A stretch of DNA of 64,000 nt from Nitrospira sp. MA-1 (GTDB lineage Bacteria > Nitrospirota > Nitrospiria > Nitrospirales > UBA8639). The notes under the pieces are model-generated. The model was not told where the DNA came from. It worked only from the letters and a program-made list of their open reading frames with translations, and made no database searches. The stretch lies in the NCBI GenBank assembly GCA_032139905.1, contig JAQJDB010000007.1, positions 434,001-498,000 of the forward strand. Reading direction: 5' to 3'. A program made the translations under genes and the position numbers. Below, piece by piece: positions 36,528 through 46,289 of this stretch (the first letter of the stretch is position 1; each line of letters starts with the position of its first letter).

Positions 36528-37568
36528 ATGCAAAAAATTGATTTACGTAGCGACACCGTGACGAAACCGACACCGGCCATGCGAGAAGCGATGGCTCAGG
36601 CTGAAGTGGGCGATGATGTGTATGGAGAAGATCCGACCGTGAATCGCTTGGAAGCCATGGCTGCGGATATGTTAGGCAAGGAGGCCGCAGTGTATGTTCC
36701 ATCAGGGGTGATGGGCAATCAATTGGCCCTCCGGTTACATACGCGGCCCGGTGATGAAGTGATCGTTGACAGTACATCCCATCTCATTCGCTATGAAGGT
36801 GGATCGGCGTCTTCACTCTCCGGTGTCCAATTGTGTTGTGTGCCGGGTGATCGTGGACGCCTGTCGCCGGAATTGGTCAAGGCGGCCATTCGGCCAAAGG
36901 GTCTTCATAATCCTCCATCCACCTTGGTGTGTCTTGAACAGACACATAATGTGGGTGGAGGATCGATTTATTCATTGGAGACCATCAATCGAATTGCAGA
37001 GGTGGCCCGTACCCATGGCCTGGCCCTGCATTTGGATGGCGCTCGATTGTTTAATGCAGTGGTCGCAACCGGGGTGGCGGCGGCTGACTATTCTCGTCCT
37101 TTCGATACGGTGTCCTTTTGCTTGTCGAAAGGTTTGGGGGCTCCCATTGGGTCGCTGGTGGTGTCGGATACTGCACGAGTTCAAACATTGCGCCGCCTTC
37201 GCAAAGTGTTTGGCGGAGGAATGCGGCAGGTGGGAATTTTGGCCGCGGCCGGTGTGTATGCACTTGAGAACCATATTGCCCGATTAGCTGAGGATCATGC
37301 GAATGCGCATTACCTGGCGACTCTGTTGGAGGACATTCCCGGCGTGGTGGTGGATGTTAAGGCGGTGGAGACCAATATGGTAATGTTTCAGGTCCCTCGT
37401 TCCTCGAAAACGACCGACGTGTTATTAGCTGACTGCCTGGAGGCCGGAGTCCTGCTGAATGCCATGGGAGATCGGGCGTTTCGGGTGGTAACGCATTTGG
37501 ATGTTAATCATGAAGACATGGTCGCCGCGGGTCGGATCTTCAGGCGTGTTTTTTCAGCCACGGAGTGA
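36528..37568 (+). CDS. ltaE: Low-specificity L-threonine aldolase
   Basis: This PLP-dependent enzyme of 346 residues cleaves L-threonine or allo-threonine to glycine and acetaldehyde. It shows the family start DLRSDTVTKPTPAMREAM, the GDDVYGEDPTVN motif, the substrate-side LHLDGARLFNA segment, and the PLP lysine in SFCLSKGLGAPIGS. Length and motifs match the family. It provides glycine or recycles threonine. A small unrelated gene follows within 65-80 bp on the same strand. Confidence 0.9.
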   Translation: MQKIDLRSDTVTKPTPAMREAMAQAEVGDDVYGEDPTVNRLEAMAADMLGKEAAVYVPSGVMGNQLALRLHTRPGDEVIVDSTSHLIRYEGGSASSLSGVQLCCVPGDRGRLSPELVKAAIRPKGLHNPPSTLVCLEQTHNVGGGSIYSLETINRIAEVARTHGLALHLDGARLFNAVVATGVAAADYSRPFDTVSFCLSKGLGAPIGSLVVSDTARVQTLRRLRKVFGGGMRQVGILAAAGVYALENHIARLAEDHANAHYLATLLEDIPGVVVDVKAVETNMVMFQVPRSSKTTDVLLADCLEAGVLLNAMGDRAFRVVTHLDVNHEDMVAAGRIFRRVFSATE

Positions 37569-37650
37569 ATTTCCACTCTCTATGAGTTCTTGGACAGAGC
37601 CTGGCACCGTTTCTACAATTTCATTGATCAGCATGGCGAAGGGAGTCGAC

Positions 37651-37884
37651 GTGAGTTTATTGGATACGGTTTCGTTTCAACACATCACGAGGATTTTAGA
37701 AGTGATAGATGATTTGGATATTTCACGAGAGGCGGTGGAAATCCCTCTCTCCCCGGCAAGTCCTGGAGTGGTTCGTCGGTTGCCCAATGGTAAGTTGGAA
37801 ATTGTCGTGGATGCCGACCTGCCCTTTGATGAGTGGGTACAGACGTTGCCTGAAAAAGTCCGGGCGCAAATGCCAGACGATTGA
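37651..37884 (+). CDS. Small hypothetical protein
   Basis: The GTG at 37651 is preceded by AAGGGAG with five-base spacing; ATG 37633 or 37582 are alternatives in the same frame. The 77-residue product (SLLDTVSFQHITRILEVIDDLDI...) is mixed alpha/beta and acidic. It resembles no family known to me. It follows threonine aldolase on the same strand and may be co-transcribed. Confidence 0.5.
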   Translation: MSLLDTVSFQHITRILEVIDDLDISREAVEIPLSPASPGVVRRLPNGKLEIVVDADLPFDEWVQTLPEKVRAQMPDD

Positions 37885-38208
37885 GTCCGAATCATTGGGT
37901 TGTGTAAGTAAGAGGTTGGCAAAGGAGGCCAACCACATGGCTGTGCGTGTCGAGAGTGGCCTGGATATACCCTTTAGTATTGTTGTCAGGAATGTGGCCG
38001 TTTGTGGACGTATCAGGGGTCAGATGTCGTGGCGTTGTGGACCTCTGTATTTCACTAGGCCCGGCCATTGTCGGGGACGGCGTCCGCGGACAAGTCTGTG
38101 CAATTTGTAAAGGGCGGTGGCATGCGCCGTCGTCTGAAATTTAAAGACCGTGATTGTATGGGGAAGTCAAGCGATTGGCCTCAACGAACCCATGATTCCT
38201 TAGCTCAT
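37885..38208. other. Intergenic region between convergent genes
   Basis: No gene or clear hairpin was recognised in this 324-bp stretch. Confidence 0.35.
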
Positions 38209-38643
38209 TTACTGAGAGCCAACAGCGACTGCTTGGCCCTTCATGTCGGTCTCGCCTGACCTTTCTGTGGTTTTTTCCACTGACCATTCATTGGGGGTAA
38301 TCTTTAAGAGATGACCTTTGAGCGTATAGAACTCGCCTTCCGGTATTTCCACCTGATCAGTGCCCGTCACGTTGATGGCCAGCACGCGTTTTTGATCCCC
38401 TCTGTTGGATAAAACCAAGCCGGTCTCCAACCGTTCCAGGTGATAGGCTCCCTGTTCGTTGATGACCAGAGAATTGGCTTCTATCTTTGCGTGAATTTTC
38501 CCAACTTTATCGAATATGGCAAAGTTTACTCGGACAGGGGTTTTTCCGGTTTGTCGGAGTGTCATTTCGATTTGAGGGAGTCCGTCGACTTCAACAATTC
38601 CATTGGAATTGCGGTACCAGTGCGGTCCGACTTTCACATCCAT
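38209..38643 (-). CDS. Hypothetical beta-rich protein
   Basis: ATG 38643 is preferred over TTG 38649. The 144-residue product has no signal peptide and is rich in short strands (EMTLRQTGKTPVRVNFAIFD, LVINEQGAYHLERLETGL, RVLAINVTGTDQVEI), suggesting an immunoglobulin- or jelly-roll-like sandwich. No catalytic residues are visible. Function is unknown. Confidence 0.6.
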   Translation of the reverse strand: MDVKVGPHWYRNSNGIVEVDGLPQIEMTLRQTGKTPVRVNFAIFDKVGKIHAKIEANSLVINEQGAYHLERLETGLVLSNRGDQKRVLAINVTGTDQVEIPEGEFYTLKGHLLKITPNEWSVEKTTERSGETDMKGQAVAVGSQ

Positions 38644-39045
38644 GCCCAAAAGCCTCCTTTTTTCGTCAGTGAATAGACTAAATACTGAATCGTATTGTAC
38701 TGACCGGATCAGCCTGGTGGCTAGAGGAAATGTTCCGGAGGAGCGTTGAAAGCAAAGGTTGCACTCTTCGTGAGGCTTTTAGGAATGTGTTTTGGCTGCT
38801 TGGCCATGGTCTAGTTCCCAGTCGGGTTTCTGGTAAGCGTGTGTTGTTGAAAAGACAAAATATTAAAAATTGGCATCAGCCCCAGGGATTTGTGCAACCA
38901 TCCCAAAATTGCCCATTTGACTCTTGCTGTGCTGCAACTGCAGATAGAGGATTCGAACTTCAGGAAGGGGTTGGAATGAGTCTGTGAGGGACCTTGGGAT
39001 GTGATAGGGGGAATTAAACGGAAAGGCCGTCAATGGTTCCCTGAG
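38644..39045. other. Gene-free stretch of 400 bp
   Basis: Short plus-strand frames (for example 38730-38987) have no ribosome site and unremarkable composition. The promoter of the minus-strand gene at 38643 should lie at its left edge. Confidence 0.35.
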
Positions 39046-39261
39046 TCAGGACTTATCTTTGATTCGATTCAGAATGAGGGCAATGCACCCACCCAATAGA
39101 CCTCCCCCAAAGATCGGGGGGCCCAACTCGACCAGCTTGATTTCCCATATGGGTTCATTCGCTAACATCAGATCGCGGACCCCCCCTTGAATCATAATGA
39201 CAGCGAGGGCCATGAGAGAACCAATAATGAACCACCATCGAAAAACTTTAAACGATTCCAT
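39046..39261 (-). CDS. Small two-helix membrane protein
   Basis: The 71-residue protein has two hydrophobic helices (FIIGSLMALAVIMIQGG and PPIFGGGLLGGCIALIL) and a Lys/Arg-rich C-terminus. AAGGAC lies five bases before the ATG. It follows comM by 18 bp on the same strand, so it is probably in one transcript with it. No family is recognised. Confidence 0.65.
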   Translation of the reverse strand: MESFKVFRWWFIIGSLMALAVIMIQGGVRDLMLANEPIWEIKLVELGPPIFGGGLLGGCIALILNRIKDKS

Positions 39262-39279
39262 GAAATGTCCTTATGCCAA

Positions 39280-40806
39280 TTATGCCAGAATAGGTCGATC
39301 TAATGTTCGGTACTGAATCGCTTCAGCAACATGTGTGGATGAAATCATAACCGATTCTCCTAAGTCGGCAATAGTTCGGGCCACACGTAAAATCCTGCCA
39401 TACGCCCGCGCGGACAATCCCAGGCGGGTGACGGCTTGATCCAACAGTGTGTTCCCGGCTTGATCCAATTGGCAATATTTTTTGAGCAAGCGAGGCTTGA
39501 GCTGTGCATTGTTTAGGGTGTGCTCGGCGCGGTACCGGTCGATTTGACGATGTCGTGCCCGGATCACCCTGTCTCGAATTTTCGAAGAGGATTCACCGAT
39601 TGTCCTGCCCGATAGTTCTTTCACCGGGACGGCAGGAACTTCGATGTGGATATCCAGTCGGTCGAGGAGCGGGCCGGACAGACGGCTTCGATACCGTTGA
39701 ATGTGATAGGGCGTACACACGCATTCATGGGTGGGGTCTCCGCAATACCCGCATGGGCAGGGATTCATCGCGACGATCAACATGAGTCTGGCTGGAAAGG
39801 TTAGGCTGGCATGGGCGCGGGTCAGTGTGACGGTTCCATTTTCCAGTGGCTGGCGCAAGCTATCCAAGAGCGACCGCTTAAATTCCAAGGCCTCATCTAA
39901 AAAGAGGACGCCATGATGTGCCAGAGAGACTTCTCCGGGACGGGGGATGGATCCTCCTCCAACGAGGCCAGCTTCTGAAATGGTGTGATGGGGAGCCCGA
40001 AAGGGGCGATTGGCAAGGAGGGCCGCATGAGGTGGAAGGTTTCCCGCTACACTGTGGACCTGACTGGCTTCCAAACATTCCTGAAAGCTCATGGGTGGAA
40101 GAATACCTGTTAACCGTTGGGCTAACATGGTTTTTCCTGATCCTGGTGGTCCCACCATCAGAAGATTGTGCCCGCCTGCCGCAGCCACCTCCAGGGCACG
40201 TTTGGCCTGATATTGTCCCACCACATCGGCAAAGTCTTCCTCGATAGAGGAGGGGCCGGCTTGCCCAATAGAGAAGGTATTTTTTGCAGGAAGGAAGGTG
40301 AGGGACCCCTGAAGAAATTCCACCACCTGAGGGAGGGTGGAGACGCCAAACACGGTGGCATGGTCGACCACGGCAGCCTGCGAGGCATTGTCGTGCGGTA
40401 GAATTAATGAAAAGGGGTGATGGGTGGCAATGGCCATGGACAGCGCTCCGGGAACTGCTTTGATTCTGCCATCCAGCGCCAGTTCACCGACAAAAATGTA
40501 GGACATGACCTCTTCCTGGGACAGGACGCCTTCAGCTACCAAAATGCCAATGGCAATTCCCAACTCAAGTCCTGCTCCTTCTTTTTTCAATCCGGCCGGG
40601 GCCAAATTAACGGTGATTTTTTTTGCTGGGAAGTGGAACCCGGTATTTTTGAGTGCGGATCGAACCCGGTCTCGACTTTCACGAACAGTCGCATCCGGTA
40701 GTCCCACGATGGAAAATTGCGGGAGGCCACCGCCTATATCCACCTCAATTTCAATGAGATTAGCGTCTAATCCCACCAATCCCACACTTTGAATTTTGGC
40801 TAACAT
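39280..40806 (-). CDS. comM: YifB/ComM family Mg-chelatase-like AAA ATPase
   Basis: The 508-residue protein has an N-terminal Lon-fold domain (IEVDIGGGLPQFSIVGLPDATVRESRDRVRSAL), an AAA+ core with Walker A GPPGSGKTMLAQ and the LFLDEALEF Walker B segment, a CxxCG-x2-C zinc motif (PCPCGYCGDP), and a C-terminal helical domain. ComM is a hexameric helicase that drives branch migration during natural transformation. Length and order of motifs match the family. Confidence 0.92.
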   Translation of the reverse strand: MLAKIQSVGLVGLDANLIEIEVDIGGGLPQFSIVGLPDATVRESRDRVRSALKNTGFHFPAKKITVNLAPAGLKKEGAGLELGIAIGILVAEGVLSQEEVMSYIFVGELALDGRIKAVPGALSMAIATHHPFSLILPHDNASQAAVVDHATVFGVSTLPQVVEFLQGSLTFLPAKNTFSIGQAGPSSIEEDFADVVGQYQAKRALEVAAAGGHNLLMVGPPGSGKTMLAQRLTGILPPMSFQECLEASQVHSVAGNLPPHAALLANRPFRAPHHTISEAGLVGGGSIPRPGEVSLAHHGVLFLDEALEFKRSLLDSLRQPLENGTVTLTRAHASLTFPARLMLIVAMNPCPCGYCGDPTHECVCTPYHIQRYRSRLSGPLLDRLDIHIEVPAVPVKELSGRTIGESSSKIRDRVIRARHRQIDRYRAEHTLNNAQLKPRLLKKYCQLDQAGNTLLDQAVTRLGLSARAYGRILRVARTIADLGESVMISSTHVAEAIQYRTLDRPILA

Positions 40807-40908
40807 GCCTGTTTCATATATTTAGATTACAACCTGTAGGGTCTGTTTATTCAAGGATTATAGGTAGCGTTCATGGAGGTACAGAGAATCCGTCATGTGA
40901 GCCTGTGG

Positions 40909-42798
40909 TTATGGGGGAGATACTGGTGACGGAAGAGCCGGGAGTTTCGGTGAAGGGGGAAGGGACGGTGAATTTGGAGCAGATGGAAGTAAAGTGCCTG
41001 GTCCATCTTTTGGAACTATGGGTGCGGTCTCAGGGCTCTGCACCGAATCCAATATGTCTTTAAGTTCCTTGCTTTCAACGTTGTCCAGCGATTCTGCGTT
41101 CGGGGAGAGAGCCGAGTCCTGTATGGGTTGGGGTCCCGTGTGGGAAACCTCTGACGACTCTTTAGAGTGTGAAGAATGTTTATCAGGGTCTGGGGGGACA
41201 CCCGCCTGATCAGTTTCCGACACGATTGCTGGAGGCCTTGGTGTGGACTCGGGTAGGGTGACCGGAGTTGTCGGTTTCTTGAGCAATGGTGGATTGCCAA
41301 TCGTGAAATTGTCTTGGGGTGGCAACGAGTGAGGTTGAGCCGTAACTGGTTTGGCTTCGGGTTTGGGTTGCGGGCTCAAGTTCTGAGGTTGTGTCCTTGT
41401 GCGTTCCGGTGTGGAAGGCAATGGCGTTCCTGAGTGTTGTGATACATCAGGTTGCAATGGGTGATCCTTTGTCACCACGGGTGTCGGCATTGGTGGTGTG
41501 GTCCTGATTGAGGGATCGCCTTTTGATGTGTCATTGGTATTTAGGCGCGGCTCCTCCGCCTGTGAGGAATGGGGTGGAGAAGAAATTTGGGGTCCAGGGG
41601 TTATGGTCCTGAACGGGTCAACTGGAGGAACTGAAGGGGCCGGTTCGTTGATTCGTGGCTGCTCTGGGACCCTGAATTCAGGGGATGTAAGAAACGGGAT
41701 GCCGAGCTTTTCCTTGTAGATATAACCCATGGTGCCACCAAGCAAAAGGAACAAGCTGATTCCAATCGTTACGCCTAATTTTTTTCTCGTCTTGGCTTGG
41801 TGTATTCCTTGATAGTCGGTAGAGTGTTTCGGCCGGGTCACGGCAGGCGGTTGGTTTGAAGAGGGTACTGATACTGGTGCCTGTGGTGGAAGGCTCGGTG
41901 CCTCTACCTTGGTTGTTTGGATTTCTGGCGTTGGTTGAGGTTCTGCAGGGGCCACTGGGGGCTTCAAAACGTCAGGGGCAAATTTTGCCAATTGCTGATT
42001 CAAAATCGTGAGAACATGGGTGGCATCTTGAAGTCGCTGTGAGGACTGATTCCGGGTCATTTGGCGGATAAGCTCGCAGATGGCTTTTGGGACATGGTCC
42101 GGGAAGTCAAACACTGGGTCAGCCTGGTCGAAAGCCAGTTTTCCCATAATCGATGTTTTTGGGAGACCTGAATAGGGCACTCGCGTAGTGAGCATGTCGT
42201 ACATCATGAATCCCAAACAGTACAAATCGCTGCCGAGGGTCAGGAGTTCGCTTTTGGCAGTTTCCGGGAGCAGGTAGGGTAATGGTCTGAGTAACTCAGC
42301 ATCACAGTTTTTTAGGATGTCCATCAGGATCCAGGATAATCCGAGGTCCATGACTTTGATCTGGCCTTGAGGGCCGACCAGGACATGACCTGGATGGAGT
42401 GTGCCGTGAATGATCCCTTGAAAGTGGATATGAACTAACACTTCCGCAATTTCACGAGCCAGCATGAGCATCTTTTCGACTGAAAGAGGCCCCTCACTCT
42501 GAATGACGTGTTGGAGACTGGGAGCGTCAAAGAATTCCATGCAGACGATAGGTGTGCCGTCCTGCTCTTCCACTTTGAAGATTTTAATGAGATTGGGATG
42601 CTCCAATCGAAGGAGCGATTGGGCTTTTTCGATGAAGGCTCTTCCGCGAATGAGCCGACCATTGATATGGGTATGATAAACCTTAATCGCCATTTCCTGC
42701 CGAAGTTCGAGATCATACCCATAGTAAATAGTCCCGGTTTGGCCTTTGGCTATTTCTCCTTGTATTTCAATTTTTCCCGGCAAAAGCTGTGTATTCAT
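40909..42798 (-). CDS. Membrane-anchored Ser/Thr kinase-like protein, probably pseudokinase
   Basis: ATG 42798 is chosen as start because the kinase fold begins right after it. The 629-residue protein has an N-terminal Hanks-type kinase fold (about 8-270) with the ATP lysine K39 (MAIKV), Glu57 and DLG (D151). The catalytic loop reads HGTLHPGH instead of HRDLKPEN: the catalytic Asp is Thr133, and the Lys and Asn are His135 and His138. This predicts little or no phosphotransfer. A transmembrane helix (about 369-388, GVTIGISLFLLLGGTMGYIY) and a long Pro/Ser/Thr-rich extracytoplasmic tail follow. It may bind ATP and act as a scaffold or envelope sensor. Confidence 0.8.
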   Translation of the reverse strand: MNTQLLPGKIEIQGEIAKGQTGTIYYGYDLELRQEMAIKVYHTHINGRLIRGRAFIEKAQSLLRLEHPNLIKIFKVEEQDGTPIVCMEFFDAPSLQHVIQSEGPLSVEKMLMLAREIAEVLVHIHFQGIIHGTLHPGHVLVGPQGQIKVMDLGLSWILMDILKNCDAELLRPLPYLLPETAKSELLTLGSDLYCLGFMMYDMLTTRVPYSGLPKTSIMGKLAFDQADPVFDFPDHVPKAICELIRQMTRNQSSQRLQDATHVLTILNQQLAKFAPDVLKPPVAPAEPQPTPEIQTTKVEAPSLPPQAPVSVPSSNQPPAVTRPKHSTDYQGIHQAKTRKKLGVTIGISLFLLLGGTMGYIYKEKLGIPFLTSPEFRVPEQPRINEPAPSVPPVDPFRTITPGPQISSPPHSSQAEEPRLNTNDTSKGDPSIRTTPPMPTPVVTKDHPLQPDVSQHSGTPLPSTPERTRTQPQNLSPQPKPEAKPVTAQPHSLPPQDNFTIGNPPLLKKPTTPVTLPESTPRPPAIVSETDQAGVPPDPDKHSSHSKESSEVSHTGPQPIQDSALSPNAESLDNVESKELKDILDSVQSPETAPIVPKDGPGTLLPSAPNSPSLPPSPKLPALPSPVSPP

Positions 42799-43071
42799 AT
42801 GAATAAACCTAACCGTTTCAATGAACCTTTGTGAGAAATGAAGACGTGATGGTGATCGTGGCCCATTGAAACGAAGACACACTTATCAATAATAATGAGG
42901 AAATCTCGGACCCATGGAATTCCTGCTCATCTTGTCGGAATACCGTTTGATTTTCTTGAATGGAGGGAATTCTTGATCGCTTGGAGTTTCGAATGTAGGT
43001 CAGCAGAGAAAGGTGTCTTTTTAAGATCAGCTGGTAGAAACAAGAGAAGCCCAAGGGCAGCAATTCTTTTC

Positions 43072-44232
43072 TCAGAGAACCTTAAAGGCTGTTCCCACTT
43101 TCCGTAATGCCCGGAGGGCAGTTTCGAGATGCTCTGGCGAATGGTCAGCTGTGACCGTGATTCTGAGGCGGCTGGTCCCTTTAGGCACCGTAGGGGGGCG
43201 GACAGCAGGAATCCACACTCCTTCTGCTCGTAGATGTTGGCTCATTTGGACTCCGAGTTCCGGGTCGTTCACCATGATAGGGAGAATAGGGCTCTGGGTG
43301 TTGGTCAGTTCAAATCCCATGGTTACTAAGCCGTGATGCAAAAATTCCCGATTGCGCCAGAGTTTTGCCCTTCGTTGCGGTTCTTCTTGAATGACTGTCA
43401 GGGCTGCACTCGCTGCTGCGGCGATGGCTGGTGGCGGGGCAGTGCTATAGATAAATGATCGTGCGGTATTGACCAGATAGGCCACGAAATCTTTCGGCCC
43501 GGCGACAAATCCGCCACTACCCCCAAGAGCTTTACTGAGGGTACCCATCTGCAGGATGCGGCGGGGGTCTAACCCAAAATGTTCCACCGTGCCTCGACCG
43601 GTTGCGCCCATGACCCCTGTACCATGTGCGTCATCAATGAGCAGGATGGCACCATACTCTTCTGCCAATTGGGCTATCTCAGGCAGCGGAGCCACATCTC
43701 CATCCATACTAAACACCCCTTCAGTTAGAATGAGCGTCGAGGCTCGGGAACGTGGTCCGGACAGAAGGCGCTTGAGATGGCCAACGTCATTATGGTGGAA
43801 GACGCGCAATGTGGCCCGGCTGAGACGGCAACCATCAATCAGGCTGGCATGGCAGAGTCGATCCGCCAAAATCAGGCTGTCCGCCGTGGCAAGATTCGGG
43901 ATAACTCCTATATTGGTGGCGTATCCTGAAGAAAAGGTGAGAGCCGCTTCTGCGTTTTTAAAACTGCCCAATTCCCTTTCTAATACGTGATGAGGAGTGA
44001 TGGTGCCGGAAATTAATCTAGAGGCTCCAGATCCTACCCCAAATTTTTCGATGGCATTCACGGCGGCCTCTTTTACCTTTGGATGGTTGGCCAGTCCAAG
44101 ATAGTTATTGGAGGCAAAAAGGAGGACTTCCCGCCCTTCCACTGAAATAACCGGATTCGAGGGGGAGTTGATGAGAGATAATTCCCTCAGGAGGTGTTGT
44201 TGCGCTCGGGTCTGAAGCTCTTCTTTGAACAT
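43072..44232 (-). CDS. bioF: 8-amino-7-oxononanoate synthase
   Basis: This PLP enzyme joins pimeloyl-CoA or pimeloyl-ACP and L-alanine in biotin synthesis. ATG 44232 gives 386 residues, the usual family length; GTG 44283 is also open. Motifs are FASNNYLGLANHP near the start, DDAHGTGVMG for the PLP Asp, and TLSKALGGSGGF with the PLP lysine. The alpha-oxoamine synthase family also includes glycine C-acetyltransferase, so the substrate assignment is likely but not certain. Other bio genes are not in the window. Confidence 0.82.
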   Translation of the reverse strand: MFKEELQTRAQQHLLRELSLINSPSNPVISVEGREVLLFASNNYLGLANHPKVKEAAVNAIEKFGVGSGASRLISGTITPHHVLERELGSFKNAEAALTFSSGYATNIGVIPNLATADSLILADRLCHASLIDGCRLSRATLRVFHHNDVGHLKRLLSGPRSRASTLILTEGVFSMDGDVAPLPEIAQLAEEYGAILLIDDAHGTGVMGATGRGTVEHFGLDPRRILQMGTLSKALGGSGGFVAGPKDFVAYLVNTARSFIYSTAPPPAIAAAASAALTVIQEEPQRRAKLWRNREFLHHGLVTMGFELTNTQSPILPIMVNDPELGVQMSQHLRAEGVWIPAVRPPTVPKGTSRLRITVTADHSPEHLETALRALRKVGTAFKVL

Positions 44233-44311
44233 TGAGATGCCCACAGAATTTTGGAATTCTAAGCTAGGGAGCCCGGGATCCACAGGTATTTCGTAATGCG
44301 ATCAACCCTGT

Positions 44312-44422
44312 TACAATAAATGTTGACTTGAAAAAACCATAATGATTACCATGGTTTATTTACTTCCCCAGACAATAAAATTATCACAATTGGGGAATCT
44401 TTTTTGTTGGAGAGGTTTTTGA
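44312..44422 (+). promoter_or_regulatory. Possible ilvB leader peptide and attenuator hairpin
   Basis: A TACAAT -10-like box (44312-44317) precedes a 26-codon frame (44342-44422) that starts MITMVYLLPQ and holds eight Ile, Val and Leu codons. Inside it, TTCCCCA (44364-44370) pairs with TGGGGAA (44391-44397) over a 20-nt loop, followed by TCTTTTTT, a terminator-like end. This resembles amino-acid attenuation as known for enteric ilv operons. The loop is long and no rival antiterminator stem was worked out, so this is tentative. No T-box sequence is seen. Confidence 0.4.
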
Positions 44423-44491
44423 GGGAATTTCCCGTGACGATGTGGTTCACCAGGTCTCGTCCAACGTCAAATTAACCAGAGGGTGAGAATC

Positions 44492-46267
44492 ATGAAAATC
44501 ACTGGTGCAGAAATTTTTTTAGAAGCATTAAAGCGTGAAGGCGTGAAAACCATGTTTGCCTTACCAGGCGGAGTGGTTCTCAAAATATTCGATGTCTTGC
44601 ACCAGCAAAAAGATATTCGGGTAATCCTGACTCGGCATGAACAAGGTGCCGGGTTTATGGCCGTTGGATACGCGAAAGCCATGGGCAAACCCGGTGTGGC
44701 GCTCATTACCTCGGGCCCCGGAATGACAAATGTTATCACGTCTCTTGCAGATGCGTATATGGATTCAGTTCCCATCGTCGTTTTTTCTGGACAAGTTCCG
44801 ACCGCATTGATAGGCAATGATGCCTTTCAAGAGGCAGACAATATTGGTCTCAGTCGTCCATGCACCAAATATAATTTTCTAGTCAAGGACGTGAACGATT
44901 TAGCGCAGACGATTAAGGAAGCGTTTTATATTGCCACCACTGGTCGTCCTGGCCCGGTTTTAGTCGATATTCCTAAGGATATTTCGCTGGACAAAGCGGA
45001 ATTTCACTACCCGACGTCTGTCTCCATTCGAGGATATAATCCCACCTACGACGGAAGTCGTTGGAAAATTAAGCAAGCAGCTGACGCGATTATGAAATCC
45101 AAGCGTCCTATTTTATATGTGGGTGGCGGAGTGGTGTTGTCTGGAGCTTCTCATGAGGTGAAGGATCTGGCAGAATTGACTCAAATCCCGGTGGATATGA
45201 CGTTGATGGGGTTGGGAGCATTTCCTGGCAATCACCCATTGTCCCTGGGAATGTTGGGCATGCATGGAACGTATGTCGCGAACATGGCTATGCATTATTC
45301 TGACCTGGTTATTGCCGTTGGGGCACGATTTGATGATCGAGTGACGGGCAAGGTGTCAGAGTTTTGTCCCGATGCGACTATTATTCATATTGATATTGAT
45401 CCGACCTCCATCAGAAAAAATATTCAGGTAGACATTCCAATTGTGGGTGACTGTAAGCGGGTGCTCACCGAATTGAATAATATTCTTCGTGCCACGGTGA
45501 ATGGGAATCAAAAAGAACAACGGAAGCCCTGGTGGGATCAACTGAATGCCTGGAGGGAAGCACACCCACTGCACTATGACCAAGATCCTGACGGATTAAT
45601 TAAGCCACAATTTCTTATTGATCGTCTGTATCACTTAACGAGCGATCGAAATCCTATTTTGGCCACGGATGTCGGTCAACACCAAATGTGGGCAGCGCAA
45701 TATTTTAAATTGCAAAATCCTCAGTCCTGGTTAACATCCGGTGGTCTTGGAACTATGGGTTTTGGGTTGCCGGCCGCTATGGGTGCGCAGGCTGCGTTCC
45801 CGGATCGTCTGGTTTTGTGCGTCGCTGGGGATGGCAGTATTCAAATGAATACCCAGGAATTGGCGACTGCGGTCGTCGAGCAACTACCAGTTAAAGTGTT
45901 TATTATTAATAATCGGTTCCATGGCATGGTTCGCCAGTGGCAAGATTTGTTTTATGAAGGCCGGTATGCCTCAAGTTACCTGGGGACCGTTCCTGATTTT
46001 GTTAAGTTAGCTGAAGCCTATGGGGCTACCGGTATCCGGATCGAAAAGGTGTCGGAGATGGATAGCGGCATTCGTGAAGCCCTCTCCATTAAGGGGCCAG
46101 TCGTGATTGATGTCCCGACCTACCAGTTTGAAAATTGTTATCCCATGATCCCGGCCGGAGGCTGTAATCATGAAATGTTGTTAGGGGATCCCCCGGACTT
46201 GAAGAAACCCAATGCGATGCAAAAAATCGGGACTCGGGCGGATTCAGATTCTGTCATCACAGCTTAG
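44492..46267 (+). CDS. ilvB: Acetolactate synthase large (catalytic) subunit
   Basis: This ThDP enzyme makes acetolactate from pyruvate, the first shared step of valine, leucine and isoleucine synthesis. The 591-residue protein has the three ThDP-family domains: the Glu-bearing [15 protein letters not shown] motif, [12 protein letters not shown], and the ThDP motif [10 protein letters not shown]-x14-FIINN. ATG 44492 is preferred; AGAGGGTGAG lies before it. It is the first gene of the ilvBNC-psd-pssA-leuA-leuB-asd operon-like run. A leader with possible attenuation precedes it. Confidence 0.95.
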   Translation: MKITGAEIFLEALKREGVKTMFALPGGVVLKIFDVLHQQKDIRVILTRHEQGAGFMAVGYAKAMGKPGVALITSGPGMTNVITSLADAYMDSVPIVVFSGQVPTALIGNDAFQEADNIGLSRPCTKYNFLVKDVNDLAQTIKEAFYIATTGRPGPVLVDIPKDISLDKAEFHYPTSVSIRGYNPTYDGSRWKIKQAADAIMKSKRPILYVGGGVVLSGASHEVKDLAELTQIPVDMTLMGLGAFPGNHPLSLGMLGMHGTYVANMAMHYSDLVIAVGARFDDRVTGKVSEFCPDATIIHIDIDPTSIRKNIQVDIPIVGDCKRVLTELNNILRATVNGNQKEQRKPWWDQLNAWREAHPLHYDQDPDGLIKPQFLIDRLYHLTSDRNPILATDVGQHQMWAAQYFKLQNPQSWLTSGGLGTMGFGLPAAMGAQAAFPDRLVLCVAGDGSIQMNTQELATAVVEQLPVKVFIINNRFHGMVRQWQDLFYEGRYASSYLGTVPDFVKLAEAYGATGIRIEKVSEMDSGIREALSIKGPVVIDVPTYQFENCYPMIPAGGCNHEMLLGDPPDLKKPNAMQKIGTRADSDSVITA

Positions 46268-46289
46268 AGTACAACTATAAAAGGGTATT

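Noticed and set aside
44284-44491. T-box riboswitch before ilvB
   Set aside because: The conserved T-box AGGGTGGNACCGCG sequence is absent; the leader-peptide reading fits better.
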